NCBI GenBank assembly: GCA_032622095.1 | Contig: CP136063.1 | Coordinates: 121,168,723-121,232,722, forward strand | Origin: Siphonodentalium dalli | Lineage: Eukaryota; Mollusca; Scaphopoda; Gadilida; Siphonodentaliidae | Length of the DNA stretch: 64,000 bases | Reading direction: 5' to 3' | Shown here: positions 1-12,620 of the stretch, piece after piece | How the letters are laid out: each line of letters begins with the position of its first letter | Numbering within the stretch: the first letter of the stretch is position 1 | Translations under genes and position numbers: made by a program | The notes under the pieces: generated by a model | What the model saw: only the letters and a program-made list of their open reading frames with translations | The model's database searches: none | Told to the model about the DNA's origin: nothing

Positions 1-713
1 GTGTAAAGCTTGTAGTTGTTCTATACCAAAGTGAAGATGAGCCGTCTGCTTTTGATGACATTATTAAGTTAATAAAAAATTTCCAAAGGACGTATGGTTA
101 TAATATTGCAGATGTTGTAAAGGGCAGAGGAGACTTTGCCCGAGGCAAGGCTATAGAACTAGGAGCAGCACAGTGTTCCACAGATTCGTTGTTATTCTTT
201 GTGGATGTTGACGTTGTGTTTACACGATTGTCTTTGACTCGTATTCGTCAGAGCACAAAACAAGGTGTTCTTGTTTACTTCCCTATTGTATTCAGTCAGT
301 TTGATCCGAAAACAGTCTGCAAAAATCTTGGCTTGAAGTGTAAGATTGACATTTTTGATTTCAGTTCGGAAGCAGGCTATTGGAGACAGTTTGGGTATGG
401 AATTGCCAGTATGTACCACAGTGATTTAGATACTGTTGGCAGTTTTGACACCAGTATTCAAGGGTGGGGTAAGGAGGATGTTGACCTTTTCAACAAAGTG
501 TTGGAGAGTAACTTAACTATTTTCAGATCTGTGGATCCAGGAATGGTCCATGTGTTTCACCCAATCAAATGTGATTACAATCTTGAGGCCGGACAATATC
601 AGATGTGTATTGGATCAAGGGCATCAAGTTATGGATCTGTTAAACATCTTGCCCGACAAATTTATGCCAACAGAGATATCATGAACAGAAATGAAAAGGG
701 CACTGGCTTATGA
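1..713 (+). CDS. CHSY1: Chondroitin sulfate synthase, C-terminal end (partial)
   Basis: The frame is open from base 3 to the TGA at 711-713, about 236 residues, and the 5' part of the gene lies left of the window. The enzyme is a Golgi type II membrane glycosyltransferase that builds the GlcUA-GalNAc backbone of chondroitin. This stretch is the C-terminal GT7-like GalNAc-transferase domain. Visible motifs are the metal-binding D-V-D in FFVDVDVVF (DVD at 204-212), YFPIVFSQFDPK, and the GWGKEDVDLFNK motif (465 onward) matching the GWGxED signature of beta-4-galactosyltransferase relatives. The tail (HVFHPIKCDYNL, QYQMCIGSRASSYGS) is closer to CHSY1/CHSY3 than to CHPF or CSGALNACT, as I recall those families. 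No intron interrupts it. Assignment to the family is firm; the exact paralogue is less so. Confidence 0.9.
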   Translation, partial: VKLVVVLYQSEDEPSAFDDIIKLIKNFQRTYGYNIADVVKGRGDFARGKAIELGAAQCSTDSLLFFVDVDVVFTRLSLTRIRQSTKQGVLVYFPIVFSQFDPKTVCKNLGLKCKIDIFDFSSEAGYWRQFGYGIASMYHSDLDTVGSFDTSIQGWGKEDVDLFNKVLESNLTIFRSVDPGMVHVFHPIKCDYNLEAGQYQMCIGSRASSYGSVKHLARQIYANRDIMNRNEKGTGL

Positions 714-1010
714 TGATGGCCATACATAGGATATATTTCTTGAAAAGTGATTTATCTTATTTCCCAATCAGTAGTCATTCATTCACCCATAATTTCGTTA
801 AAATTACTAAAATTTCTAACCTTCATGGTGTTCACTCAATACATGTACGAGCATGTCTGACAAGTTTATTTTTAGTTTGAATGCTTCAATCATTATCACA
901 AAAGTGCTATGCTATGGGCCTATTATATAAGAAATTAACTATTTTTTTCAGTATATTTTTTTAAATCCACAGTTTTTATTTGACTTGAGTGTAAATGATT
1001 GCTAACCATT
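714..1010 (+). other. Probable start of the CHSY 3' UTR
   Basis: AT-rich non-coding sequence follows the stop codon. No AATAAA occurs before the MITE at 1011. The first good one I see is at 1365-1370, inside a later repeat, so the true cleavage site is uncertain. Confidence 0.4.
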
Positions 1011-1212
1011 TACAGTAAATGCTCTAATTAATCGACTCCTTAACTACAGCATAATTATGGGTAACTTTTCAGGATTTAGTCGGAAATATGGCTTGTTGCC
1101 ATTCATCGGAAAGCTCTCGGCGAGAGCTTTCCGATGAATGGCAACAAGCCATATTTCAGTTACCCATAATTCTGCTGTGGTTAAGGAGTCGATTAATTAG
1201 AGCATTAATGTA
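1011..1212. mobile_element. Palindromic MITE, mariner-like (copy 1)
   Basis: An almost complete inverted repeat of about 200 bp folds into one long hairpin, with a centre near 1118-1124 (CTCTCGGCGAGAG). The ends resemble TA-CAGTAAATGCTC and GAGCATTAATG-TA, consistent with a TA target duplication. The right arm has lost about 19 bp (the CGACTAAATCCTGAAA part) relative to the left arm and to the second copy at 7283-7499. No coding capacity. Confidence 0.85.
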
Positions 1213-1290
1213 TTCTGGAATTATGGAAGGTGGGAGCAGTTAAGATGGCTTAACCCTTTCATTACTTATTTATTGCGAGTAGTTCCCTTA

Positions 1291-1885
1291 GAAAATGTTC
1301 AGATAATAAGTTCAACAAATGGCCATATATATATTTATTACATGATCCTACCCTTATTCCATTCAATAAACCCATTCTATAAATTGTGATATTAAACGTT
1401 CGTTTAATAACAGCAAATAGTGCCAGGTGACCTTTTACTTCTAGTTTGTTGTCTGTTTACATTCTGTACGCTACATCTCAGAATACTATAGCATCCAATA
1501 TTTTTCCAACAAACTATAATGAATGAAGAGTTTGAAAAGCTATGTCATTAAATATACCCTATTAAATATGCCAAAGAGTCTTTATTTATCTGTGATTATT
1601 TCGTTACATGGACAAACAACGCATAGTTAAGTGAAACGTCATTGCATGACTTATAGAAGCCGATGTTAGTTTTGCATCCTATTTATTGATTTAAGTATGT
1701 TTTATTGAGATTTTGGATCATGTAATAAATAGGATCAACATACCTCGCCAAAGGCTCGTTCCAGACCTAATTTACTTGACTCGTTTTGTAAATCCCACTT
1801 AAAACTGGGGACTCATTGTAGATCCTCTCTACATGTATATATACCAGTACAGCCTTTTGTTGAACTTATTATCCAAACATTTCCC
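1291..1885. mobile_element. Element with 29-bp inverted ends (GTTCAGATAATAAGTTCAAC)
   Basis: Bases 1291-1319 and 1857-1885 are imperfect inverted repeats around the core GTTCAGATAATAAGTTCAAC. A second inverted pair inside (TATTTATTACATGATCC near 1330 and its reverse complement near 1712) gives nested symmetry. The same end motif recurs at 7897-7925 and, as a compact palindrome, at 62601-62667, so it is a dispersed family. No clear target duplication and no ORF. Confidence 0.6.
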
Positions 1886-2540
1886 ACCAATGAAAATGAA
1901 TCATTCTGCACTTGTATTATCATTTTGTTCATTTGTCATCTGTTTTGATTTCCTGAAATGCTTCATATGAATATTAAATGGACTGATTCAATGTATACTA
2001 TTATAATTGATTGATAGAATCTATTTTAATAGTAAAGAAATGGTTAATACCACACGTGGGTTGAACACTGGTTGGGACATCATAGTTTTGAAATCCTGAG
2101 GTCTTTCTTTATAATGATTGAGTTATTATTATTATTTTTTTTTTGAAGTTTTAAGTGTTTGTGAAACTTTATTACTAACTTAACACAGATAGAAATCCAT
2201 TTTTAAGTGCTTGTTCAAAATATACAATAATGTGGGTGCTTTGGCGCAGAATTAAGCTGCCTGATATACTGAGGAAAGGGTCAAGAGTATTGTACTTGAT
2301 GACTGGGTCATATGATAAAACACAATGTACTGCATGACCTCAGGCAGGCTCCCTGTGCATTATGGGTGCATGTACTATCAGACTTATTATACTGTACAAT
2401 TTAATTTAATTTTCACATGGATCATCTACTTTGCCTTGATGTGATACATATCTACATAGCAGTATGTGGTGTGGAGCCAGGTTAGAGCAGAGAGCCAGAG
2501 ATTTAATTCATTTCAAATCCTGTTCAAAGCTTTTTTCATT
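1886..2540. other. AT-rich intergenic DNA, nothing recognised
   Basis: No ORF, tRNA-like sequence or clear repeat boundary was seen here. Confidence 0.5.
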
Positions 2541-2910
2541 GTGGAAACTTCTTGGCTCACCAGAGACTAAGTCTACGGTGGATCTATAGTCATCACTCAT
2601 CTATCCGTCCGTCCATCCATCAATTAACAATTCTTTGAACATCTTCTCCAGGTCCATTGGACCGATTGGGTTCATGTTTGGTGTGGATGTTTCCTAGGTG
2701 ACTTGTATTCAGATTTGTTCAAATGGGGTCACTTGGTCAAATAGGGGCAGAGCCAGGGACATAACTCTTTCCTTCCATAGTAATTCTTAAAACCATTAAG
2801 AACTGTTAAGGCTATTTAGCTTATATTTGGTATGGAGGGTCTTTGGGTGACTGTGATTCATATCTGTTCAAATGGGGTCACCCGGTCAAATGGGATAAAA
2901 AAAAAAAAAA
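2541..2910 (-). repeat. Tandem-core repeat element fragment, reverse orientation
   Basis: Reading on + from 2541 there is a short unique end (CTTGGCTCACCAGAGAC), then a (TCCG/TCCA)n microsatellite at about 2600-2620, then two diverged core units. The pair TTCAAATGGGGTCAC is repeated at about 2718 and 2868, a spacing near 150 bp. The order microsatellite then cores is the mirror of the layout in the other tandem-core elements of this window. Related core text is also seen near 41300-41530. Confidence 0.6.
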
Positions 2911-4870
2911 TGAACATTAAAACAGAAATGTTTTTAAATAGATATCTTTTTTTTAAATTGATGGGGCAAACACCCCTGTTATGAAACACTTGCAATTATT
3001 TCATTATTTCACATTACCAAATACTTCGAAAACTTACCTCTTGCACTGACAACAATAAGCATGCCAGTGTCCTGGTGGATGGTAATTACACAGGTCATTT
3101 GATCTTATCTCACATGTTTGATAAAAAAATAACAGAAAAGACAAATTATTTGGAATTGAAGTTGGGTATTGATATACGGATTCCTATGATCATAGTTTTA
3201 ATAAGTTATCAGTTATAGATGTAACATGTGTTACAATATTATGTATATATAGGCTGTTAAATCGTTTCGTCTATGCTAATGAAGTGTAGATCTATCTATT
3301 ATGCTGATAATTTCAGGGAAAAATATCAGTTTTGCCATGCTGATAACCCTTCCCTAAAATTTTTAACTACTTTTGAGGCAATGAATTCATTCTAACTCTT
3401 CTAATATACCTTTTGAATTATTGGATGAATGGATCTCTTAGATTGGGATTTAAATTGGTTCAATAGGAGCATACTACACATGTAGTAGCTAAGAGGTTTA
3501 ACTCTCCCCAGTCACCCTATCTATGCTGTTGAATTCAAGTTTGGTACTGGTATAATAATATATATGTATTCATAATGATTTCTGAGAGGGGGATAATAGG
3601 GGCAATGAGGAGGGATTATACAGTGGGGGATTGCTGTTTTGACTGTCCCCCCCCCCCCTATTTCGATCAAAATGTTCACTTTCCAACCAGTATTCAATGG
3701 AACATTTGTTGTTTTAGACCAACAGTTGCATATTTTCCTACTTTTGGTTAAACTGTTGGACAGAAATGGCCACATTGTGCAACTAGAAATTTTCAAGGTG
3801 ATGAATCCTGCTCAACAGAGAACCTCTTGCTATGTCCCTGTTTAGAACTGCTTGTTTAAAGTGATTTTGACAAGTACAAGTACTGGCGGTTGCAGTCTTC
3901 TGAATCCCAGTCCCAGGTGAGCGACTTCACAGTCATTGACTGTCATGTTTAGAAAATGGGGCTACAGACAGTTGAAATTGCCCATGTATTACATATACAT
4001 GTATATAATAAATGGGTTTTATCTCTTCTATGTCAGCAATAACTTTGTTTTTTCGTTTGCAGTTCTTTCCTTTTTATATCTCGATGGTATAGATGCCCAG
4101 TATTCTAGAAATTTCACATTGTCTTCATGTTGGAATTTTATATATCAATTTCTTTCTGTATCAGTACTATAAACTCATCCAGGGCCAAAGTTGGGGAACA
4201 GAAATAATGCGAGGGCTTGTAAAAATTGACATTTTGGGGCTGGTGAAAAGTCAGGGAACAAAAAAATATAGACTGGCCTTATTATTAGCTCACCCCTTTT
4301 TTCTTATAGTTCACCCGCTCTCACTTGTTTTTACATGCATTCTGTGATGTATTTATCTGCCAGACTTTTTTAATGCTTTCAAAGATTAAACAATCTGAAA
4401 ACACAGACAGCTCCAGACATTTGTACATGTCTATATTAATTCACATCATGAAATTCTGAGATTGAATCTAACCATAGATGGTGACTGTTATCATCTTTAT
4501 TACAGTATCTCTTCATATTTTACCTTCATACTTAACTGATTTATAGTTTATAGTTATATTTTTGTGCCATATTTTCCACATGGTCTATCGACATGCAATG
4601 ATTTTTTGCAGCCATCTTGCCAGTTTTTATGTATTTAATAGCTGTAAAGTGAATGAAATGACATGATCTTCAAGCTGCAACTAGTTATTGTTTGCTTTTT
4701 CATGTCCATATTTTCAAACAAGGTTGATAAATACAGGAAATGCTTATATAATGACTAAATATGCCTCAAAACGTATTGTTTAATAGTGATCAATGTGACA
4801 CAGATAGATATTAATACCCCACCAGTGACCCCACGAAGAAATTGCAGTCCGGTTTATAAATGTGCAGCAT
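2911..4870. repeat. Intergenic DNA with one dispersed-repeat fragment
   Basis: Mostly unrecognised AT-rich sequence with a C-run at about 3648-3658. The part at 3690-3790 (TTTTAGACCAACAGTTGCAT followed by CCTACTTTTGGT) matches diverged copies at 12725-12795 and 35080-35115, which marks a dispersed repeat. The short reading frames across it are not conserved between copies and are not genes. Confidence 0.5.
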
Positions 4871-4880
4871 ATGTAACAAA

Positions 4881-5400
4881 TAGATCATGCCATGAATCTC
4901 TACTATGGCTAACACTCGTAGAGATCATATTCCACCTGTACAAACCTTGGAATTTTTGGAAGTTTTGAAAGGGAACCTTGTCAAAAAAATAATGCGGGGG
5001 AATATATATCTGAGTTATTATCTATTCCTTAATAATGTACTTCACTCGAGGTAAGGTCCCAACTTGAAATTGCATGCTTTTCTGTGACTTTTCTGAGCCG
5101 ATATCACAATAAACATTGAATTAATTACCCTAGAGAAATTCCATAATTGTAAGCGACGCAAAGCAAAATCGCTCACAAAGTCATTTAAAACGTGAAATTT
5201 CAAATTAGGATCTTCATCTGCAGTGAAGTACATTATAAAGGAACAGATAATAACTAAGAAATATATTCCCCACATTATTTTTTCAACTTTTCATAAGGTT
5301 CCCTGTCAAAACTTCAAAAAGTTCCAAGGATTTGTACTACATGTAGTTGAATATGATCTCTACATGTGTTAGCCAGATTATAGTTTCATGTCATGATCTA
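4881..5400. mobile_element. Fold-back element with 10-bp target duplication
   Basis: The two ends, about 180 bp each, are diverged inverted copies: 4881-5050 starts TAGATCATGCCATGAA, and 5225-5400 is its reverse complement, ending in TTCATGTCATGATCTA. A loop of about 175 bp lies between. The identical 10-mer ATGTAACAAA flanks it at 4871-4880 and 5401-5410, a convincing target-site duplication. Long arms and a 9-10 bp duplication are typical of Mutator-like or fold-back elements. No coding capacity is seen, so it is non-autonomous. Confidence 0.8.
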
Positions 5401-5410
5401 ATGTAACAAA

Positions 5411-7282
5411 GTGAGTTTCTTGTTAGTTTTCCTTCGATTCAGTAAAATAAAGAGCGTTTGTCTCACTTCTGTGCAGAAAGTAGAAATAGTTTCTCCGAGT
5501 TTCTTAGTAGTATATGATGTCCATGTAGAATTGTTCCTTTGTTTATCAACCTATTTTGATCTCCAGAATGTGAATAAATTGATAAGTGACCAATTAATTT
5601 GTTTTTAAAATTGGAATCTTAAAGATTACATATCGTTTCAAATAGTAGCATTTAAGGTCAAATAATCAAAAGAACCAAACTTGCTCACTATATTGATTTT
5701 ATAAATTTGATGAGATATTTCATCTCGCATAAAAATATTTTTGTATATTTTTTTAAAGAATTTTTTAAACATACCTATTCAATCTGATTCCTGAGCTGCC
5801 AAAGGGACTCCAAGTCTAGCTTTATAGAATGATCATCAAGCTCATCTGACATCAACATTTTGCCCAATTTGTGTTTACTTTACTGCAGGAAGTAAATTGG
5901 ACAAGGTTATGTTTTTAGTATTTCACTTGAGTTAGTTAACTTCTCATGCTTGGTGTGAGCAGAAACAATAAAAATCAATCTAAAATAAAATAAAACAAGT
6001 CAAGTTTTTTTTAGTGTGAATACATTTGTATGTATCATTAGTCACAGGTAATATTTAAAAGATAAATCATCTTAATTTTCCACACAAAAAAAACTCACAA
6101 TAAAATATTCCTTCACCTCGGCGCTATTTCACTGTTATACCCTATACAAAAATTTGAGCATTTGGCTCAAGTAAGCAAAATATTTGTCAATTTAATTTAC
6201 AATTGGACATGTATGTGCAATTCAACAAAGCCAGATTATTTTAGCTAGATAATTTATATAATTGTAAGTATATTTTTTATAAACAAGATTTCTTCTGTTT
6301 TATTAGCTCAAATGGACATTGCCAACATGGGCTATTGACCTGGCTTTGTGATGTTATGCGTCAATATGGAAACAAACTCATATACATATATGTGTGATGC
6401 ACTTTAATAATCAGAATTCTGTTTATGTAATTTATGTATTAATTCCAAAAGTCAAAATTATGCATCGTATCTAAAAAAACAAATCTTAATTGGTGTTGCC
6501 ATTTTCATGTCCTGATATCAGCCTTTCTGTTGACAAATGTTAATTGAGAATGGACATCAGACTACTGATCTGATTGCCAAAAATATCTGTGAAAATTTTC
6601 TAGGCAGTTTGCAGCAATGATATTTTAAACTTGTCTAGTACAGCTAAATGCATAACAACCATGTTGGCGTAGAACAAGGTTAAATTTGCCAGTCAAGTAG
6701 TCAGCCTTGAATAAGTTGATGCACTCTCTGGGTCCAGTCTCAACCCCAAGCTGAGGTAAACATTAAACAGAAACTTAATATACATAACTTTTTTAAATTG
6801 AGTTACGAACTTACGGCTGAAATGAAATGATAAGTTCATTGGATGACCAATACTCTGTTTTACCATCTACATCAGCTTTGGTAATCACCCACATTGTGCA
6901 TGCAGACAGTCAGTAGTTGGTTGGAAATTTTTTCTACCTTAACGGTTAATCAACCTTGTTGGGGATATACCTGTCTAATATTCTAGTATACAGATACAAA
7001 TCATGTGATATTATATCTCAGATCGCATAGAAATAGAACTGGCAATGACATGTGATAAGTGAACATAACTATACAATGCAAGTTTAATCTCTTCATACCA
7101 AATGATCCTATCAGTCAGACAAATTATAGACCGAAACCCAATCATCATTGCACACAATTGTAGAAGTGTGATGTTAAAATGAAGCCTCCCAGTCTAAAAA
7201 ATTAATGTCAAAGAAGATGATCCTCTTCCTGTGTGTGAAACTTAATTCAAGATGTGATGTCTCCATGTGGGAAGTATAATGC
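5411..7282. other. AT-rich intergenic DNA, nothing recognised
   Basis: Only short chance ORFs and A/T runs are present. I found no exon-like block with flanking splice signals and no RNA gene. Confidence 0.5.
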
Positions 7283-7499
7283 TACAGTAATGCTCTAAGT
7301 AATCGACTTCTTAACCACAGCAGAATTATGGGTAACTTTTCAGGATTTAGTCGGAAATATGGCTTTTTGCCATTCATCGGAAAGCTCTTGGGGAGAGCTT
7401 TCCGATGAATGGCAACAAGCCATATTTCCGACTAAATCCTGAAAAGTTACCCATAATTCTGCTGTGGTTAAGAAGTCGATTACTTGGAGCATTACTGTA
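7283..7499. mobile_element. Palindromic MITE, mariner-like (copy 2, nearly perfect)
   Basis: Better preserved relative of the element at 1011-1212. Left arm 7285-7385 and right arm 7397-7497 are almost perfect reverse complements, with CAGTAATGCTC at the left end and GAGCATTACTG at the right. TA at 7283-7284 and 7498-7499 is the likely target duplication of a Tc1/mariner-type mechanism. The near-perfect palindrome suggests a recent origin or strong arm homogenisation. It would fold into a hairpin of about 100 bp. Confidence 0.88.
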
Positions 7500-8786
7500 T
7501 TTCAAATTTATGTTGATGAGCCATTTGTAAATTGTAGATGACACATTTTACATCAATAAGGTTTGTTGGCCCTTTCGGGGTAGTGGCCAATCAATGTTTT
7601 TTAAATTGTTTATTCATGAGTTCAAATAAAAGAAGTTGAAGGTTATATTACCTGACTTGCATGAAGTTTTTTTCATTTAAATGATGTGATACAGAGATAC
7701 TTGTAATTCAGGTGTGAATTCCATAATTGATGGAGTGAATGCTTACCCTATTCATATAGGTAATGCATCAACATGTATTGCATATATTAATTGACACATT
7801 AACCATCTGAGGTGTGACGACTAAATAATCACTCTCAATTCATTTACTTGGGAATGTTCAAGTAATAATTTCAATAAATGACACTACATGTAGGCTATTT
7901 GTTGAACTTGTTATCTGAACGTTCCCAACAAATGACTGAATAGGATTCCCATATCTTCTGTGCTTGTATTATCAAAACACATTTCCTAGTTCTAATGAAT
8001 ACTTTTGTAACTGAATGGGAAAATTCTTTCAGCTGAATGTCTCATGTCAGATTTATCTGCTCTACTGCTTTTCTTTGAGATTTCGTTTAAAATCAAATTC
8101 TCACTAGACATCCTTTGAACATGTATACTACTGTAACGTAGATACTAATTGTAACAACCCATGTAATATTATATTGCTGATTGTTGATGCATGACTGGAA
8201 GAGGGAAAGATATGAACATTTCTTTTGAAATCTATTCAAAAGAAAATCAATTTATAGTAATTTATTCTTTATGTCCACAGGCAGGTCTCTTCTCTGAATG
8301 ACGTAATTTCTCTGCATAACATTGTTATTCAGATTGGTGTAATCAATACCATGTGTCTTAAAACCAGTGCTGTGACATGTCTGCAAGTGTCATAATGCCA
8401 CCAATAAACAGACTATTTTATTGTTTGTTTAACATTTTCAAGTGAATTTTGTTGTTGGAAAAACACTGGAATAATGCTCTCAATTTCAATGCGAATTGAG
8501 TGGAATTATCACAATAATGTTGACATTAATTTAATTTAGAGTCCAGGTCATTACATTGGCCCTATAAAATCAAAAAGAAAATTCAAAATCAGAAACAACT
8601 TATTTTCTGTCAAAAGTCCATATTCTAACATTCTTTTATCCTTAATAATCTTATTCATTCAAAATGTTCAGTTTTGGTCCAAATTACTGTTCGCCAAAAC
8701 ATGCTGGATGTGTGATAGACAGGGTATAAATGTCAAATTAATAACTTGCCTAATTTGTTGATAGTTATTTTTTGTAACTTAACCCG
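7500..8786. other. Intergenic DNA with a repeat-end relic
   Basis: Apart from a copy of the GTTGAACTTGTTATCTGAAC end motif near 7897-7925 (family of 1291-1885), nothing was recognised. Confidence 0.45.
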
Positions 8787-8987
8787 GTAACCCTTCCATG
8801 CCTGGAGCTTCCTGAAATTGTGTGAAAATCCTGGAGCCTCTCATATATAAGGGAATGCATTGGCCTAATAATATTTATCTTGTCCTTGTAAGCCAGTGTA
8901 TTCTCTTATATATGGGAGGCTCTCTATACATAAGAAAATCCACTGGCCCAGGATCTGTAATGATGCACCCCGTCATGAAAGGGTTAA
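8787..8987. mobile_element. Short palindromic MITE (TTAACCCTTTCATG type)
   Basis: Ends are GTAACCCTTCCATG at 8787-8800 and CATGAAAGGGTTAA at 8974-8987. Inside is a second inverted pair, GCCTCTCATATATAAGGGAA against TTCTCTTATATATGGGAGGC. The terminal TTAA-like tetranucleotides suggest a piggyBac or Kolobok type of target. The reading frame across it is an accident of the palindrome. Confidence 0.6.
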
Positions 8988-10219
8988 AAGATAAATCACC
9001 ACGTGTCTTTGTAAACAATTTGTATATTGTGGTGCCATTGAATATTTGCTATCATCAGGCCTTTAGATTCCCTAAATTATGTCATACCACATCGTTCGAT
9101 GTGTGAACATTTTGAAATTTGACATAAAAAGAATCAACTATTAAATTTGCTTCTGAGAAATCAATTCCTGCTTCACGAAAACCTTAAAATTTTAGTTTGC
9201 TTTTGCTCAAATAATATATTTTGGAAATTTCACATTTATATTCATATACATATGCACGAAGAAGAAATCATGTCCCTGTCTGTGCTAATTTTGGCACTAT
9301 TCCATATTTTGGGAACGCTAATTTGAAGGCCTGGCTATCTGAGATGGACTTTATCAAAACCAAACAATATTTATGCTTCCATATTCATATTTCTAACTGT
9401 CTCATCTTGCATAAAAATCGATCAAAGCACATTTTTAATTTCTGCAAGCATAAGCCTGGGATCCTGGATCCCCTGAACAGCTGATTCATTCCCATACTGT
9501 ACCTGATTATGATTTATGATGCTAATGTTCAAATTTACTGCAGATCTTTATATTAAAGTCTGAGTGAACCCCAAGTCTGGAAATATGGTGTCTAGAATGG
9601 GACCATTCTGCTTTGGCCTCATCTTCTGGGAAGTATCTATATTCTCAAATTAACATTGTTTTTAGTTACCTTTTCCCTTCTATATCCCCTAATTTGAAAA
9701 AGATAAAATGCATAATTGAGGTGACTATTAATGGGTAAACATCACCAACTTCAATCTGATCCTCGGTCTCCCATTGCAGTTGAGGCCCATTAAAGCAGAA
9801 TGAGGTTCCCAGAGGGTGAATTTGGTGATACTAGCCTGCCATGCAGAATACCGTTACTAAATTCACTCTTTGGGGACTTCATTCTGCAAATGACAGACCC
9901 CTTATTTCCAGGCTTGGTGAACCCACTCTAAATAGAACAGCTATGTGTTGGTTAATCTGGGACAAATGGCAGGGAATCATATAGTTTCAAAAGAAATTAC
10001 ATCTATCATTTGAAATGAAATTACGGTGTTAGCCAAACACAACTCGTGACAAGTCTAAGCGGAGCCAAACAATGATTGCACCAGATGTCCCAAGACCTGA
10101 CGAAATTCCTGCAAAATAAAAATTAGAATAAAAGTTATTCAAGGATTTCAAAAATCAGTACCGCATTATTTGGGATTTCTGATGTGAGTGGTCATATCAT
10201 ACTTTGGGGGAGCCATTGT
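8988..10219. other. Intergenic DNA, nothing recognised
   Basis: No conserved ORF, RNA or repeat boundary seen. Confidence 0.45.
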
Positions 10220-11457
10220 TAGTTCAACTTGACAAAGTCAAGTTTGAGCTATTGCCATGGGTTGGCATCCTTCATCCATCCGTCAAAAAACATGGCTGCC
10301 AGTGGCCATCTTGGATTTTACTGTCAGTGTTACTTTAAAATCCTTTAACACACCCAAAGGGTCATATCCCTTATCCCATCGTCGCCAAACTTCATACGGA
10401 TCTTCAGGGTGACCACTAGATGGGAGCTATAGGTTATTTCAATTCGTTAAAAAACATGTCCGCCAGCAACCATCTCTGATTTGAATTCATTGGCACACCC
10501 TGCAGCCTGTATTTGAGAGATGTTTTTGAAAATTCACAAGCATGTTTAGGATCACCTCCAGATAAGGAGCTACGAATTTGAACGAATTTCGATGAAAAAC
10601 ATAGCCGCCGGCAGCCATCTTGTATTTTACTCTTTGCATGACTAAATCCTTGGGCATGCCCAACAGACCACATCCCTTGACTAATCATCACCAAACCTCA
10701 TGTGGATCTTCATGGTGACCTCTAGATGGGAGCCATAGACTTTTCGCGAAATTTGTTAAATACATGGCAGCCAGTAACCACCTTGGATTTCAAATTTGAA
10801 CCATGCAGCCCACATTTATTGGAAAAATATTTAGAAACTTTACAGCCGTGTTTAGGATCACCTCTGGATGGGAGCTATCAATTTTTTTCGAACATCTTTT
10901 AAAAACTAAGCCGCCAGCAGCTATTTTGGATTTTACTCTTTGCATGACTATAAATTCTATGGCACACCCTACAGACCACATCCTTCATATGATCATCACC
11001 AAACTCCATATGGATCTTCTGGGGAACCACTAGATGGGACCCATTAAATTTTTCTGAATTTCTTTGAAAAACATGGCCACCAGTGGCCATCTTGGATTTA
11101 ACTGTTTTCATGACTAAATCCTTCATCCTTCGGCACACCTTACATGCAAAACATCTCTTATCCGATTGACTCCAAATTTAATATAATTATTTGGTGTGAC
11201 CTCCAGATGGGAGTTATCCAATTTTTCCAAATTAAAAAAAAATATATGCCAGTAGCCATCTTGAATTTCACATGTGAATCCATCTGCACACCCTGCAGCC
11301 CACATTTATTGGTGAAATGAAAGTAATTTCATCTACACAATACAAACCCTTTACTGAAACTTTTTGAATTGTTTAATACTTTATCATTCTATTGACTGCT
11401 CTGCATAAAATTAACACCTTCCCAAGTTGAGCTACAGTGTCATTGATACACTTCTAT
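10220..11457 (-). repeat. Pearl-like tandem-core element, reverse orientation
   Basis: Starts with a terminal hairpin (AACTTGACAAAGTCAAGTTTGAGCTATTGCC, about 10226-10256) and ends with AGTTGAGCTACAGTGTCATTGA (about 11422-11443). Between lie about six diverged core units marked by AACATGG...GCCATCTTGGATTTTA and by TCACCAAACT. Known pearl elements of oysters have this plan: a hairpin end, cores of about 160 bp and a distinct other end. The ORFs on both strands follow the core period and are not genes. Confidence 0.75.
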
Positions 11458-11739
11458 TAGATATGGCAAAGGTAATGTATAGGAAGCATTATCAAACATA
11501 TTGGAGTTATCGTTCAGCCCATCGAACACATAGCTGTTCCAGATAGACTTGTTTCACTCAGAGTGTATACTGGATAGCTTATTGAAAATTCATGTTGATC
11601 ATGTAGCTGAAGGGGTCAGTCCCACAAGTAAAAGTGGGATGGATTTTAGCTTTTAAAAACGTGGTGATTTGTACACAGGTCCTATTTAAAGTGATTCCTA
11701 AAATGCCTGATATAAATTAGTTTTCTTATGTGAACCAAG

Positions 11740-12620
11740 GGTGGGAAGGCATGACATTCCGAATCATAGAGATCCTACACAGTGAACCAGATGTTGAGGA
11801 GAATAGCATACCTCTCTGCAAAAAAATGGGGAAAACATTGGGGCTATAAGTAATACTTGTTACATAAGCTTACGCCGTTCGGCCTCAACAGTCTAGACTA
11901 GAGTGCAATCCTTGCTTTTGAAATCTTAGCTAAAGCATCCACAGTTTAAATATCTTATGTAACATACAGACAAGCGTTGTAGCAAGTATTAAATATTCTT
12001 GTGGTCAACAAATTCTTGTGACGGTGTACAGGTATGTTTACTGGGATCTAAAAATTTTGAAAAGTTTCAGTTGATGTACCCTGATCTGTGTACTCTTCAC
12101 TACATTTCATAAACTCTGGGTACCATTTTACACTTTATTGTGAGAATGATGTACATGTATGTGCTGAAAACCACCACTTTTGAAATTTATTTGAATCTTT
12201 TCATCTAATATTACTCTCCTACTTCAATGCATCATGTGTAGTGGTTTCACAATTGAGACCAAGTGTTATGTGTAGCAGAATTGTTTATGAAATGGGTTGC
12301 CGAATAAATGTTCAATTGTTTATATCAGATATGACTTGATTTGAATTGTCCAATCACCGACTATCTACACCATCTCTCATATATGAAATCACATCTGTCC
12401 TGCATTGTTGGGTATATGTACATGAACTATCGATTTTAATTTCTGCCTCCACATGACATTCCGATTCATAGAGATCCTACACAGTGTGATCCAAATGATG
12501 AGTGTAGAACACCTCTCCGCAAAAAAACTGGGAAACATTGGATATAATTTCTACAGATTCTTGTCCCCTACAACCTCAATGGACTATCCTTACTTTTGTC
12601 TTGATCTTCAGAGTAGTCAT
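11740..12620 (+). repeat. Diverged direct repeat pair, about 700 bp apart
   Basis: Segment 11750-11940 (ATGACATTCCGAATCATAGA, GATCCTACACAGTG, CCTCTCTGCAAAAAAATGGG) recurs at 12453-12610 with about 80-85 percent similarity by eye. Each copy is followed by a T-rich stretch with CAACCTCAATGGACTA or CAACAGTCTAGACTA. This is either a segmental duplication or two members of an unnamed repeat. Confidence 0.55.

Noticed and set aside
10434-11305. Similar short ORFs on the - strand with repeated KSKIQDG words
   Set aside because: Same cause, a reverse-oriented pearl-like element.
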